From Pachyseris speciosa (Eukaryota > Cnidaria > Anthozoa > Scleractinia > Pachyseridae): a DNA stretch of 64,000 bases. Location of the stretch: contig JAEMWC010000237.1 in NCBI GenBank assembly GCA_016490735.1, positions 792,001 through 856,000 on the forward strand, read 5' to 3'. This document shows, one piece after another, positions 25,191 through 36,391 of the stretch (positions are counted from its first letter, which is position 1; each line of letters opens with the position of its first letter). Under the pieces are notes generated by a model. That model was not told the DNA's origin, did not search any database, and worked only from the letters and a program-made list of their open reading frames with translations. The position numbers were made by a program, and so were the translations under genes.

Positions 25191-25735
25191 ATTCCTAGAG
25201 ATCTGAACACAGAGGCTGATTGTCTGAGTAGAATCATTGATTTTGATGATTATCCATTAAAGGATGATATCTTTAGATTCGCGTGTAGTTATAACACCAA
25301 GCTTCCTCGCTTTAACTCTAGGTTTTATCAGCCCGGAACAGAAGCAGTTGATGCTTTACTCAAGATTGGGGCCGTGAGAATAATTGGCTAGTGGCCCCAG
25401 TTTCCTTGATTGCAAGAGTTATCAGTCATATGCGACTTTGTAAGGCTGAGGGAACCATTGTTGTTCCAGTGTGGAAGGCGTCTTATTTTTAGACTATTTT
25501 GTCTCGTGATGGTAGACATTGGAGTCCGTTGGTGCATGATTGGCTGTTATTGCCGGATTACAAGTGTCTCTTTGGAAGGGGGAAAGCTAAGAACCGTTTG
25601 TTTGGAGCCAAGAGATTGCCTTTTAAGGTTGTTTCTCTTAGAGTGAAGTTTGACGTCTCTGAACGACCGTGTTTATCAGGTTTTTGCACTGAGGACGATG
25701 GCTGCTGCGACCGATTGCTGTTAAAGATAAGTTAG
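25186..25735 (+). pseudogene. RNase H C-terminal part and extension of Ngaro-like element
   Basis: Just after the deletion point the frame reads YYWIPRDLNTEADCLSRI, the typical end of an RNase H in DIRS-order elements, followed by DFDDYPLKDDIF. A later frame gives WLVAPVSLIARVISHM, GTIVVPVWKASYF (stop) and WSPLVHDWLLLPDYKC, which is the conserved extension downstream of RNase H in these elements. Several stops and a frameshift are present. Confidence 0.75.
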
Positions 25736-25986
25736 GGTCCATTTATGGCCTAACTTTATGTTTAAAGTACGGCAGCGCAGCTGTCTTGCCTGGATCTTTG
25801 GTATTCAGTTTTCCTTGATGTTGGCAAGGATTCACTGTTGCTGTATGTGTCTCAAGATATGTCTTCTGTTCGTTTTTTGTTTATTTAATAAAGCTGGCTT
25901 TCATGTTGAGTTTGTTTTTCTCTGCGCACATTTAGCCTTGACGACGATTCCGAAACTCAACAGTTTTATGCAAAGCAAATTAGTCA

Positions 25987-27006
25987 TTGCTACTTTACTT
26001 TATTCTTCTCGTTTCAGATGTGTTCGAACATGGAGTCTGGATGGAAGTGGAAAATCTCAAGCATCCTGATCTGAGGAGTTTGGCTGGCAGAATAAAATCC
26101 ACTGTTCTGAGGGCTGCTGGCACCGTAACCGGATACACGCGTGCGTTCAATAGGTGGAAGGAGTTTTCGTCGCGCTGGGGAGAGATAACGCATTTTCCGG
26201 CGGAGCCGCTCCCGGTTGCCGTTTATTTGCAGTACTTATTAGAAACTACCAGTTCTTGTAGTTCAGTTGATGCCGCGTTCTACGGGATAAAATGGGCTCA
26301 TGAGACCGCCGGGTTGGTCTCCCCTACTGATAGTTCATTGGTTGTGGCGGTTAGGGAAGCGTCTAAGAGAATCCTAGGCACTGGAAGGTCGAACCGGAAG
26401 GAGCCTATCCCGCCCGAATTGCTCAAGAGTATAGTTAACGGGGCTGACCTGTCTAACGGCTTGGAGCTGAGAAATGTTTCCCTGTATTTATTGTGTTTTT
26501 CGGGCTTCCTCAGGTTCGATGATGTTATCAGAATTAAGAGAAATCAAATTTCTTTTCATGTCAATCAAAGTTGTTAAGAGTAAAAATGACCAATTAAGGC
26601 AGGGAGATGAGGTCCTGATTGCAGAGGGAGAGGGTGCGGCCTGCCCCGTTAAGATCCTGAAAGAGTATTTAATTACGTTTAATATTGACCCTTTCTCAGA
26701 GGAATTCATTTTTAGGCGATTAATAAGACTAAAATGTCATACAAGTTGGCCTTCGGGAACCAACCTACTAGCTATAGTACCTTTAGGGATCACTTGCGCA
26801 AAACGCTGCGAGATTTCGTTCCCAATCCTCACGTATATGGCACTCACTCGTTTAGGTCGGATGGAGCATCTGCGGCGGCTAATAGTGGCGTGCCTGATAG
26901 AGTTTTTCAAAGACACGACCGTTGGAAGTCCGCAACGGCTAAAAATGGGTATGTTGAAGACAACACAGTCGTCAGGCTTTCGGTTTCCAGGTCCTTAGGT
27001 TTGTAG
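25987..27006 (+). pseudogene. Tyrosine recombinase of Ngaro-like element, frameshifted
   Basis: The N-terminal SAM-like core-binding domain is in one frame (TVTGYTRAFNRWKEFSSRWG, PLPVAVYLQYLLETT, FYGIKWAHETAGL) followed by the first catalytic Arg in GFLRFDD at about 26515. The rest lies in two other frames: VVKSKNDQLRQGDEVLIAEG (26570-26640), then YGTHSFRSDGASAAANSGVP with the H-x-x-R box at about 26845, HDRWKS (H/W position) and NGYVED with the catalytic Tyr at about 26950. All signature residues can still be seen, but at least two frameshifts (about 26565 and 26735) make the gene dead. The enzyme would integrate a circular cDNA intermediate. Confidence 0.88.
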
Positions 27007-27010
27007 TGCT

Positions 27011-27429
27011 CTTAAGCTACGTTTAAAGTTTTCTATACCAGGCCGTCAAGCCCTTTCTTTGTCTTCTAGGTCGTCTATGCCTGCTACTGGTGCGAGGCCG
27101 AAAGAAGCCAAAATAAACCTAATGGATTGCATGTCTGATGTGTAGTGAAGTTGAAATATTCCGTGGTTGACTGTATCAAATGCTTCTTTAAGTCTAAGAA
27201 AACAACGGCATTTACAAATTCCTTGCCAGTCTCAAATTTCAAAACAGCATAAGGTCACGAAAGAAAAAAAGCTCAGGTATTGCCATCCTTTCCAACAAAA
27301 TCAGTGCAAAAGTGTTTGTTACACATGAAGGAAAGGCCTAGGGGGAAAAATCAAACAGGCATGTCAATGCACTTCTCCAGCAAAGTGGTAGCATGGAGAT
27401 GGGATGTAAACAAGTAAAGCAACATATCA
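27011..27429. other. Tail of or flank to the Ngaro-like element; no gene
   Basis: Stops occur in all frames. Part may be the 3' end of the preceding element, but I found no terminal repeat to place its border. Confidence 0.35.
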
Positions 27430-27690
27430 GCTCGAAAATAGTGCAAATAGTCTTACCTCGCAAACGAGCAGTCTGGACAAATCTTTTGTTAACTGAATCT
27501 TTATTCAGAGAGAAAACATTACAAAAGAGCTCTTCTGCTTCCAAATTCGGAAAAAAGGCAAGCAAGAGCTCTCTCAGCTCCCTTTTTATCAGCAACCTCA
27601 ATCAAGCAGCCAAACAGCAAGAATCTGATCCTGTTGCATCATGGGAAATTCCACATGTTTTTGAAAGGCTCCCCCCAAAACAATTTACCA
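27430..27690 (-). repeat. Inverted relative of the 1508-bp array end and its right flank
   Basis: Read on the - strand this matches the last ~150 bp of the array unit (TCAGATTCTTGCTGTTTGGC, GGTTGAGG, AGAGCTCTTG) and continues into the same flank as 17683-17935 (TAATGTTTTCTCTCTGAATA, GACTGCTCGTTTGCGAGGT). So the right border of the array lies within a dispersed element that also exists here. Confidence 0.75.
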
Positions 27691-29706
27691 TTTACCATTT
27701 TTGACTTGGCTTCATTTCTGCAACCAGAATTGTCCAGACACCTTCAAATTTTAATGAAACTTCCACAAGTGAAGATTGAAGCTTAGTGAGACAAGGCTCA
27801 TTTGCTTTTAGGCCCCTTGTCCAGGAACAACAAACTGTCAGCAGATTGAAGCGAGCGTTTGAACAGAGTTTGTTGCATTCACAGTGCCAATAAACCGTTC
27901 TTGGAAATTGACAAGATTTAAGCCTTCTCAACCCTTGTTGATGAGCTCCGGCACCAGCAAATGACCCCAAACATAGCTATTAAAGGGTGATTTTCACACA
28001 CTCAACATAAATCCTGCATTCTATTCCGCCTACCAGAAAGTGAAATGAAATGAGCTGAATATGACGACGTGACCAGCTGTCATGTGACAATATGCATACA
28101 TAACACGGCCAGTCCCCGATCGAAATCTCTGGAGAAATAAGAGTTTTAATGCCCCCTCTCCCCCCTCCCTCCAATCGCTTTTAGCAAAAAACCGAAGGTT
28201 TCCATGCATTTTCTAAACTATCTTGTCCCCCTAATACAGGTTCTCCTGTATAAGTTCACTTTCAGAATACGTGTTTTTTAGAAAATCCATAGTAAAGTTA
28301 TTGACCTATTTTTTTAACCGGAATAGGAAGAACCAAAATAGTCCCTAAAGAGTGAACGCGCCATAACAATACCTTGCTTAACAACTACCTCCCGTCAACT
28401 ACCGCTTTATATGACCTCACGACGGAGGCTGCTGAGTCATCGACATACCGTAATCTTCCGCTGAACCGGACACCGAGAAACTATGGCTTGGTAACGTTAA
28501 AATCCAATGCTCTTCACGAAAGGGATTTGTTTATGTAGCAGATATGTTTTTCGCTGGGACATGAACAGCTCAGTGTCAGTCAGCCAGATTAAAGACTGAA
28601 ATTTTTGCAAACCCGGAATTAGCCGTATTTTTGTTTCAGCTTGTTTTAGACAGTAGCAATATCAAGTTCGAATTCCCAACAAACTGATTAAACGTAGTGT
28701 TAACCCAAGTCGGCAAGCATATATGTTAAGTCTGGCAGTAATTCAATCCTCAACAACGCCCGCCAGGTTCCCTTGTGACTGTTCGAATGGATGCTACCCT
28801 GTTTATGTTTTTAACAGTTTCATTTCTTTGTTCTTCCTTTTAGCAATAACAGTTGTCAAGTGCGCTTAGTCTGTCATGTGTGTCTAACCACAAGGGCTAA
28901 TATCGCTGAAGCTTTACGTCAATAATTGCTTTAGACTCTGGTATCTGAGAAAGGTATTCATTCTGCAGTTAACTTTAACTTAAAAGGACATTTTCTAAAC
29001 TAAGATCTTCTTTTTAAAAGGTAAGTGTTTAATTCTTTTAGGCCTTCTTCAGGCCTTCTTCCAGTGGTGGCGAGTAACCTAGCTCTCCAGATACCCTAGC
29101 TATGTAATCGTCTTCGGCGAGCCTACACAGCCTGCCGTCTTCATATATGTATGTCTAGCCCGCCGCACTTGAGCCATGTCAGTGTTGTCCAAGCGTGAAT
29201 CGCCTTCAGTGGTGGAATAACCAGCTAGAATGAGATTACTGCCCTAACTTGTACTTTCCCTAGGTAATATTGGTCATTTGGCTGGCTAAAAACAGTATAC
29301 GTTGACGTATAAATTAAAAGAAATCTACTGGAGGATGTTTTTGGTGGTTTTTTACAGCCCCGACCTCAAAAAAATATTTTCATTGGCTAAACGTTGACAA
29401 ATACAGGGTTCTTTCTGACGAACCACGTGCGCAGTTAAGACGTAAGGTTTACCTTCTAACACTGATAACGCGAACTTAGAAGAACATGTGGCATTGCCCT
29501 TCCAGAACTAATGACATATGCATTTGCTTTACTGATATCTCAGGGTGACTCTTGCATGCTTGACCATATACATGCAAAACGATGGCTTGTTGAGCAGGCG
29601 AGTGACTCACGGAAGTTGACAGGGTTCCCCCGCAAGTAGGCGAGTTACGTCGTCCAGCATGTACATCAACACTACAATCTGTGTTGTAAATGCATGCAAT
29701 TGACCT

Positions 29707-29715
<9 letters not shown>
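27691..29715. other. Non-coding stretch
   Basis: No gene is supported. Short open frames lack known motifs or plausible exon borders. Confidence 0.4.
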
Positions 29716-29721
<6 letters not shown>

Positions 29722-29747
<26 letters not shown>

Positions 29748-29885
29748 ATCGTACCGGTAATCGCGAGGTCACGGGTTCAAACCCCGTTGAAGTCCTGAAT
29801 TTTTTTTCAGGCCTCTTTTCGCAATTGCATAAATTGCGTTCACAACTGCGAGGATCATTCTTTTTTCATTGCCTTGTGCGGGCAA
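29722..29885 (+). mobile_element. tRNA-derived SINE
   Basis: A tRNA-like head has a seven-pair acceptor (GGCTTCA with TGAAGTC), an A box (TAGCTCAGTTGGTTAGAGC) and a B box (GGGTTCAAACCCC). The anticodon stem does not pair properly, so it is not a functional tRNA. It is followed by a T-rich linker and a body ending CAACTGCGAGGATCATTC; the same body occurs inverted at 61222-61312. A and B boxes would act as an internal RNA polymerase III promoter. Confidence 0.82.
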
Positions 29886-29992
29886 ATGTTTTTTCCATCC
29901 CAGTGAAATGACTCAGGGTCAAGAGAAAACGAATCAGGGCGTTTGCCAGACTTGGTCAGCCGGCACAATTTCCTTTCGAGCGTTTCCCGATG

Positions 29993-30068
29993 ACTCCGGA
30001 GGGGTACTAAAAAAATTTTAATACGGGGAGCTCGAGGCTCCGCCCCGAGGTCCGACCCCTTACCCTTT

Positions 30069-30151
<83 letters not shown>

Positions 30152-30725
30152 GATTTATTAGTAGTACTTCCACAAGGTGGCTCTTCGCCTACTAATTACA
30201 AATCTCAAATCAAATCAAATTGAATCAAATGTTGGTTTTTGAGGAGAGGGGAAAACCGGAGTACCCGGAGAAAAACCTCTCGGAGCAGAGTAGGGAACCA
30301 ACAAACTCAGCCCACTTATGACGCCGAGTCCGGGAATCGAACCCGGGACACATTGGTGGAAGGCGAGTGCTCTCACCACTGCGCCAACCCTACCATTTTT
30401 GACAGAAAAGGTACTCCTTTCGTATACCTTCCATTGACAAATAGTACCCCTTTCGTATACCTAAAACAGGAAGTCTTCTTGCAATTTTCATGTAGAGTTC
30501 AATAAATGAAAACAGCACAGTCATAAGTATGTGTGTTGGAAATAATTTAATGAATTGCATAAAAGGCCCTTTTAAATACCTAAATGACATATTTCCCTAC
30601 CCTTTCATGTACGTCGACTCGTGAAATCCCTACCCTTTCATATACCTGAAGCGTGAAAAAGGTACCCCTTTCGGGCGGAGCCTCCCAATATAGGCCATTA
30701 TAGGGAGTACCCCCCGGGCGATGAC
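29993..30725. repeat. MITE-like repeat split by a SINE
   Basis: Related sequence lies on both sides of the SINE at 30070-30396: GGAGGGGTACT and GGAGGCTCCGCC-type blocks on the left, GGTACCCCTTTCG, GGCGGAGCCTCCC and GGGAGTACCCCCC on the right. The outer ends are inverted. The short unit CCCCTTTCGTATACCT recurs. The SINE inserted into this repeat. Confidence 0.6.
30070..30396 (-). mobile_element. tRNA-derived SINE with (TTA)n tail
   Basis: On the - strand the head reads GGTAGGGTTGGCGCAGTGG (A box) and CGGGTTCGATTCCCGG (B box), followed by a body with GGAGAGGTTTTTCTCCGGG-type sequence and a tail of about 27 TTA units (30070-30150 on the + strand as ATA/TAA). This is a typical tRNA-derived SINE, not a tRNA gene. 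Confidence 0.85.
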
Positions 30726-31139
30726 TTCTCTTTGCCGGAGTGACAATGTTGACTAATGTTGTTATGTGTTGTCGCTTGTTTGGATGTTTTGTAACACGAG
30801 ATTAATCATGAAACATTGTACTTTCAGATCATCACTCTCATAGAGATTCATCAGTATCCTGATGGAAGACATAAGCTTAGATTTTTCAGCAGATAAAATA
30901 TATATAATTGTTCATTTATTCACTTTGAGTCATCAATTAATTGCTAAATCCCAGCTATAGCTTATTATACCTGTGATGGTGCAAGGGAAAATGAGCTTTT
31001 AGACTGATATATGTGAAGAGTGGCAAAGAGCAGCATATAGTTCACATTTGATTTGTAACGAGTAGAATCGAGTAGCTTGGTTCAGTGCAAGGATCTGCTC
31101 GGCGATATAGCCGTAACCTAGAAGGACCGGCTTGCTTTT
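30726..31139. other. Non-coding stretch
   Basis: AT-rich, stops in all frames, no recognisable feature. Confidence 0.4.
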
Positions 31140-31720
31140 TCTATTTGTATTTGTATTTGTATTTTTTGTATTTATTTATTCCTCCAATCCCTAACTAATA
31201 CATAATTAAATATATATAAATTGAAAAGAAAACAAAACATAATACAAATTAAGCACTTAAATTAATTTACATGATATATTGGAAGGAGAGGAGAGAGGCA
31301 CATCTAGATAAACTAATGTTGTGCCCCTTAAAGTTACATATAACAAAAGTCTTGAGATTTTTTTTAAAAAGTGAAGGAAAAATAGTTCGGTAAATTATGG
31401 AAAGGATAATGTTTCATTCGGTATTGAGCAAGGTACAAGCGCAAAAGTTCTTTTCTAAATATATTTTTTAGATGGTTTCTCCCTGTTGAATTGCGGGATG
31501 TTATTCCAGAAGAAACATCCAATAATGCTGGGGCAAAATCTCCTAAGATTAGTTCGAAATGAGGGTATGAAGATTTGATTGGACGATGCACTGCGGGTAT
31601 TATAATTGTGTAGCTCAGATACTAGTGAAACAGGCGTATTAGGAAACTTTCCTTGGTGGAAATAATCATAAAAGAGCATACATGTATTCAGTTTAACAAT
31701 GTCAGGAAATTTCAAAAGAT
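31140..31720 (-). mobile_element. 3' fragment of a CR1-like LINE
   Basis: The - strand encodes the C-terminal end of a LINE ORF2 (FYDYFHQGKFPNTPVSL, HNYNTRSASSNQIFIP, CPSIIGCFFWNNIPQ, KEL...YL) between 31715 and about 31364, with one frameshift near 31460. Downstream is a short 3' UTR ending in a (TATTTG)n-like stretch at 31140-31175. The RT core is missing, so this is a strongly 5'-truncated copy. Confidence 0.82.
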
Positions 31721-31739
31721 GGCTATAACTTGGCCATAA

Positions 31740-32342
31740 CTTGGCATTTATATGAAAAACTACAGGAAGTAACTTTCTTTGTGTTATCTAAGGTGTGATT
31801 GTTATGTTTTTACTTTCTTAAAGCCCTTAGCCGGCTGGTTGTTCCCCATGCCATGAACATCTTGCTGTACGTGTCTCAGTCAGGATTCAAGTTTGACATG
31901 CATATGCGCTTAGGTAGCACGGAGTAACTTGTTGTGCCCTTGTTTTTCCAATAAGCTTTTAATTTGTTGTATACCTGCATGTGATCTGCAAGGAGTCACC
32001 GAGTGCCATATGTAACGATAAGCCTGATACGTCCGTGAACAGAAAATAGTTCTTGTACATGCATGAGATATGGAAAGAGCTGTGTCAAGCTGTGGAAAGA
32101 GTACTGTTATGCATGTAATCTACAAGGCGTACCTTGTTGTGCATGTTATCTGTTATTATAGGGTACCCTGTTGTTCGTGCGATCATATCGAAGACGTTGC
32201 GATAGTTTTGCATTAAACCTACAATAGAAAGCATATATCATGCTCCCTGTTTGTGGAAAAATGGGTAACGTCCAAAATATTGGTGACGATTAACGCCCCA
32301 TTGTGTGGACTTGTTACTCTTTGTATAGGTTGTGATGTAGGG
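31740..32342. other. Non-coding stretch upstream of gene A
   Basis: No repeat family recognised. If 32343 is not the true start of gene A, its first exon may be here or further upstream; I could not identify one. Confidence 0.35.
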
Positions 32343-32603
32343 ATGAGTTTTGAAGCGGACTTAAGCTTTCAATGTGACTTAGGAGCTGGTTCTGACACTT
32401 CTTTTCTGGATGGAGTTGACTTGGGTCAAGGTCAGTTGCCTGGCGCGAATCGCCACCTAGCCAGACACTTAGGAACGCCACGTGCCCTTGGGACGAGCCT
32501 TGGTGGTGCCGTGATAGCGAGACCTGCGGTCCCTGCAGCTGTGCAGACCGGAAGACCATCCCCTGGACAGATCGTACAATATTCATCGACTACAGTAGGC
32601 AAT
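32343..32603 (+). CDS. Gene A, putative first coding exon
   Basis: Open from MSFEADLSFQCDLG to VQYSSTTVGN followed by a GTAAGG donor, in phase 0 with the next exon. An acceptor (TGATGTAG) precedes the ATG, so this may instead be an internal exon with the start further upstream. The frame is open further 5' to an ATG at 32253. Confidence 0.5.
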
Positions 32604-35600
32604 GTAAGGGAATTCCGGCGAAATCTCATTCAACGTTCTCTTTACCACTGTCCACCACTAGGCAACACTTGGTTCAATTCCTGCTTTTGACCCTGTCCCG
32701 TTTGATAAACTATATCTTTTGAATAACTTTGTAGACAGACAGAATCAAAATTTGAGATAACCTGAAATTTTCCTACAGTTATGAGTTAGGCGAAGTCTTT
32801 TCAGGATAAACTTTTTACTTGGGGTGAATAGCCAGGTTTCGTGATAAGTAAAAAAAAGAACAGTAATATAAAGTAAACTCGAAGACTTAAACTTTATGGA
32901 AAGTTACCTCTGGAACAATCTAAAGCAGGGTTGTGCTTCCCTCGACAGTCGATTGTTATTAGACTGTACACATGATTAAAATAAATAGTTACTTTTAGTG
33001 ACAAAATACATAACTATTTTGACGCATAATTATAGCCTGGTTACCAAGCTCAGCCTGGTTACCATGCCCAGGCCGTCACCTTTCAGCCACCTGTTTACAA
33101 CGGTACAGCAACTGTCATTTCCACACAAAACGCCGTGTCTTTGCAAACAGTTCAACCTGTCCATAATGGTTTACCTGTGCAGACAGTTCAACCAGGCCCA
33201 GCAGTTATCAATATGGGTATAGCCGGAGTTCAGGTAAGATATATACAGTGCCTGGCGTTAGCTACAGATCATAACATAACATAACATAACATAACATAAC
33301 ATAACATAACATAACTTTATGTTAAGTGAATGATAACAAGTGAATGATAACAAGAATAATAAAAATTACCGCTTTCCTAAATAGTTAATAAAAAGATACC
33401 AGATAAAAATATTATATACATATGCATGCAAAAATCTATGTTAAAAATATTATGTTATAAGCTAAAAGCTAGTTTAAAATAATGAGTTTTAGCCGTGCCT
33501 TAAAAGTTTTGAGACTGTCCAAAGCTCTCAACTCGTCTGGGAGGGCGTTCCACAGGGTCGGCGCGGCTGCAAAGAACGCCCTGTCTCACGTTGTCTTCTT
33601 GGTCTTGTTGGGCAGATCGAGTAGTAAGTGTTTTGTATTTGATCGCAGGTTATAATTTGACTGTGGCTTAAGTCTGATCAATTGATGAATATATGTGGGA
33701 GCACTACCATGTAAAGCTTTGAATGTGTATACAACCACTTTAAACATTATACGATATTTAACTGGTAGCCAATGCAAGTCATTCATAACAGGAGAAATGT
33801 GACCAAAACGCGTGGTATTGGAGATGAGCCTTGCGGCAGCGTTTTGAACCCGTTGCAACTTATTAATACAACTGACTGGTAAGCCGTACAGCAGACTGTT
33901 ACAGTAGTCTAGGCGTCTAATTACTAGTGCTAAGATTAAAGTATCTGAACTCTTGTACGAAAGATACTTTCTAATGCATCTAATTTTGAATAGTGATCAA
34001 AAGGATAGAGTACATGTTTTCGTAATGTGGAGGTTAAAATTCAGCTGCGAGTCAAACCAAACTCCGAGATTACGCGCCTTGCTTACAATAGCAACACTAG
34101 TATCACCAGCAGTTAGAGTATCTAGGTTGACTTTGCTAAGTTGTTGGCTGGTTCCGATTAACATGACCTCAGTTTTGTTCTCATTAAGTTTCAGTTTGTC
34201 AGCTTGCATCCACGCCCTTATGGCGCGAGTACACTGTTCCACAGCATGTACTGCCTCTGCTTCACTAACGGAGCTGTCTGGGTTGAAGGAAAGGTAAAGC
34301 TGAGTATCGTCAGCGAATGCGTGTGCATTGGGCAGACACAGCTTGATGACCTCGAACAGCTTGCTGGCATAGGCACTGAAGAGTAAGGGTCCGAGACAAG
34401 AACCCTGGGGAACACCAAATGGCAAGGGATAACGATGAGATTTCTCTCCATTAACAGACACGCGCTGGCTACGTCCAGATAGATACGATGAGAACCATGC
34501 GAGAGCAGTGTCCGTGATGCCAAAAGAGGTCTCGAGGCGGCGTAACAGTATGGCATGGTCGACAGTGTCAAATGCCGCACTCAAATCGAGCAACACAAGA
34601 ATTGACACGTGTTGCTTATTCATGTTGGACAGAATATCATTTACGACTCTCAGTAGCGCTGTTTCCGTGCTATGCCCTTTTCTATAGGCAGACTGAAGCT
34701 CAGGAAACAGATCGTTGTTAGTCATGTGGCTATACAATTGGTCGAAGACAGCCCTCTCGGTAATTTTTGAGACAAACTGAAAGTTGCTAATAGGTCGTAA
34801 GTTTTTATGGGTCACGTGCTTAACACCTTTTTTCAGAAGCGGGTTGACAATCGCTTGCTTCCATTCAGTGGGAAAGTGCGCAGTAGTTAGTGAGGTATTG
34901 ACTAACTTTGTGATGACAGGGAGTAGAAGATCAAGCGAGTCGCACAACAAGGTGATTGGTAAAGGATAAAGCACGTATGACTTTTTAGCCGATTTCTGAA
35001 TAAGATCGTAGATATCTTGTTCACTCAGATTCCGGAAGGAGATCCCAGAGTATACCAAACATTTCCTTGTAGTTTGAGGGCTTTCCTCTTCATACGCACT
35101 CACAAAGTTCATGAACACATAGAGGCGTTGATATCAACAAGATACGCGGGGTGAGAAATCAATAGACTTCGTGCGTACTCAACAGATATCTTACCTGGTG
35201 ATATACGTAATTTTCCGTGTCGAAAGATTGTAATTGTTATAAATATGTTGGAAAATAAAGCGATTATATCCTGCTTAATCTTGGGAATATTGCCTTATTT
35301 TAGACTGACTCGGCCTACGGCCCCGTCAGCTAAGTATTAGGCGATATTTTGCGGAATTTGTCCGAGTAATTTTAAAATATACTCAGTATATGAAAACATC
35401 AACGAATGAAAGTATCATCGATGCTGACACGTGATATCGGATCGAACTGAGGAATGCTACTCTGTTTATTCCGAAAACAGAACATGCGCTCTGCAAAAGT
35501 GCAAAAATTACCTCTATTCATGGTAATCCTATAGAGCGCTTTTCAATCGAGTGTCGAAAGTAATTCTGGTTTTGCTTTGGTTTTGCATTGCTTCGCTCTG

Positions 35601-36356
35601 TGATTGGCCAGGAAAACTCGCGCCACTTTCTCAACCAATGAGAAGCAAAACCAAAACCAATCGCAACTTGCACGCGCGTATTTTCCCGCGCTTTATGCCG
35701 GCTACATGTAATTGCTTCGTATTCTGATTGGTTCATTGCACTGCTTACTTCTGTTGTGATTGGTCAGAGTAATTGCTTTGGCTTTGGTTTTACGATACTC
35801 GATTGAAAAGCGCTCTATCCAGCATCTCCAGGAATAGCCCCGAAAGAATGCGTTCTATATGATCTAGGTGTTCTTTCGTAAGCCAAAGCGTACTTGTATC
35901 CTGCATTGCTCTCGAATCCGGCGAGTAGGTTAAATGTGTGAACATCTTGATTGGAGGTTTCGTCAAAATCAGACCCAGTCTAGCGACTACACGAAGCCGG
36001 TTGATGATACTGTACCAGTTATATGAAGGTGCTGTATTATACTGATTTTTTATACTCATTTCAGAGGCCGGCCACTGGACCTGTTGTCGTTGCTCCACCT
36101 CCGCGCCACAACTGGATGGGATTGTCCATATTTTCTGTTATATTTTTCACTCTCCCCTTTGGATTAGTAGCACTTTTGTTTTCTTATCAGGTGATCGTAT
36201 TTGTTTTATTTCGTTGTTTATTCCCGACATTTAATGAGCAGTTACTGGCAATGATTTGAGCTAGACCGTGTCTCTATCATGCAGGAACAAAAAATGAAAA
36301 TTAGACGAGAGGTACTTACCTTGAAGTGTAATTGAAGTTCTCTAAAGATATGTGGA

Positions 36357-36391
<35 letters not shown>

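Larger units (their letters stand above)
23518..27010 (+). mobile_element. Decayed Ngaro-like tyrosine-recombinase retrotransposon
   Basis: In order on the + strand are a gag with a CCHC zinc knuckle, a reverse transcriptase, the C-terminal part of an RNase H with its extension, and a tyrosine recombinase. This order and the use of a YR rather than a DDE integrase is diagnostic of DIRS-order elements; the zinc-knuckle gag and RT style fit the Ngaro group. The element carries in-frame stops, frameshifts, an internal deletion in RT-RNase H and a short insertion in gag. I did not find clear terminal repeats. Confidence 0.88.

Noticed and set aside
29725..29798. Possible functional tRNA gene (Thr-like anticodon)
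   Set aside because: The anticodon stem does not pair, and a SINE body follows; the body occurs again at 61222-61312.
30325..30396. Possible tRNA gene on the - strand
   Set aside because: It is the head of a SINE with a long (TTA)n tail.
33586..35118. Host gene encoding a reverse transcriptase
   Set aside because: Frameshifted, 5'-truncated and ending in a microsatellite tail; it is a LINE copy.
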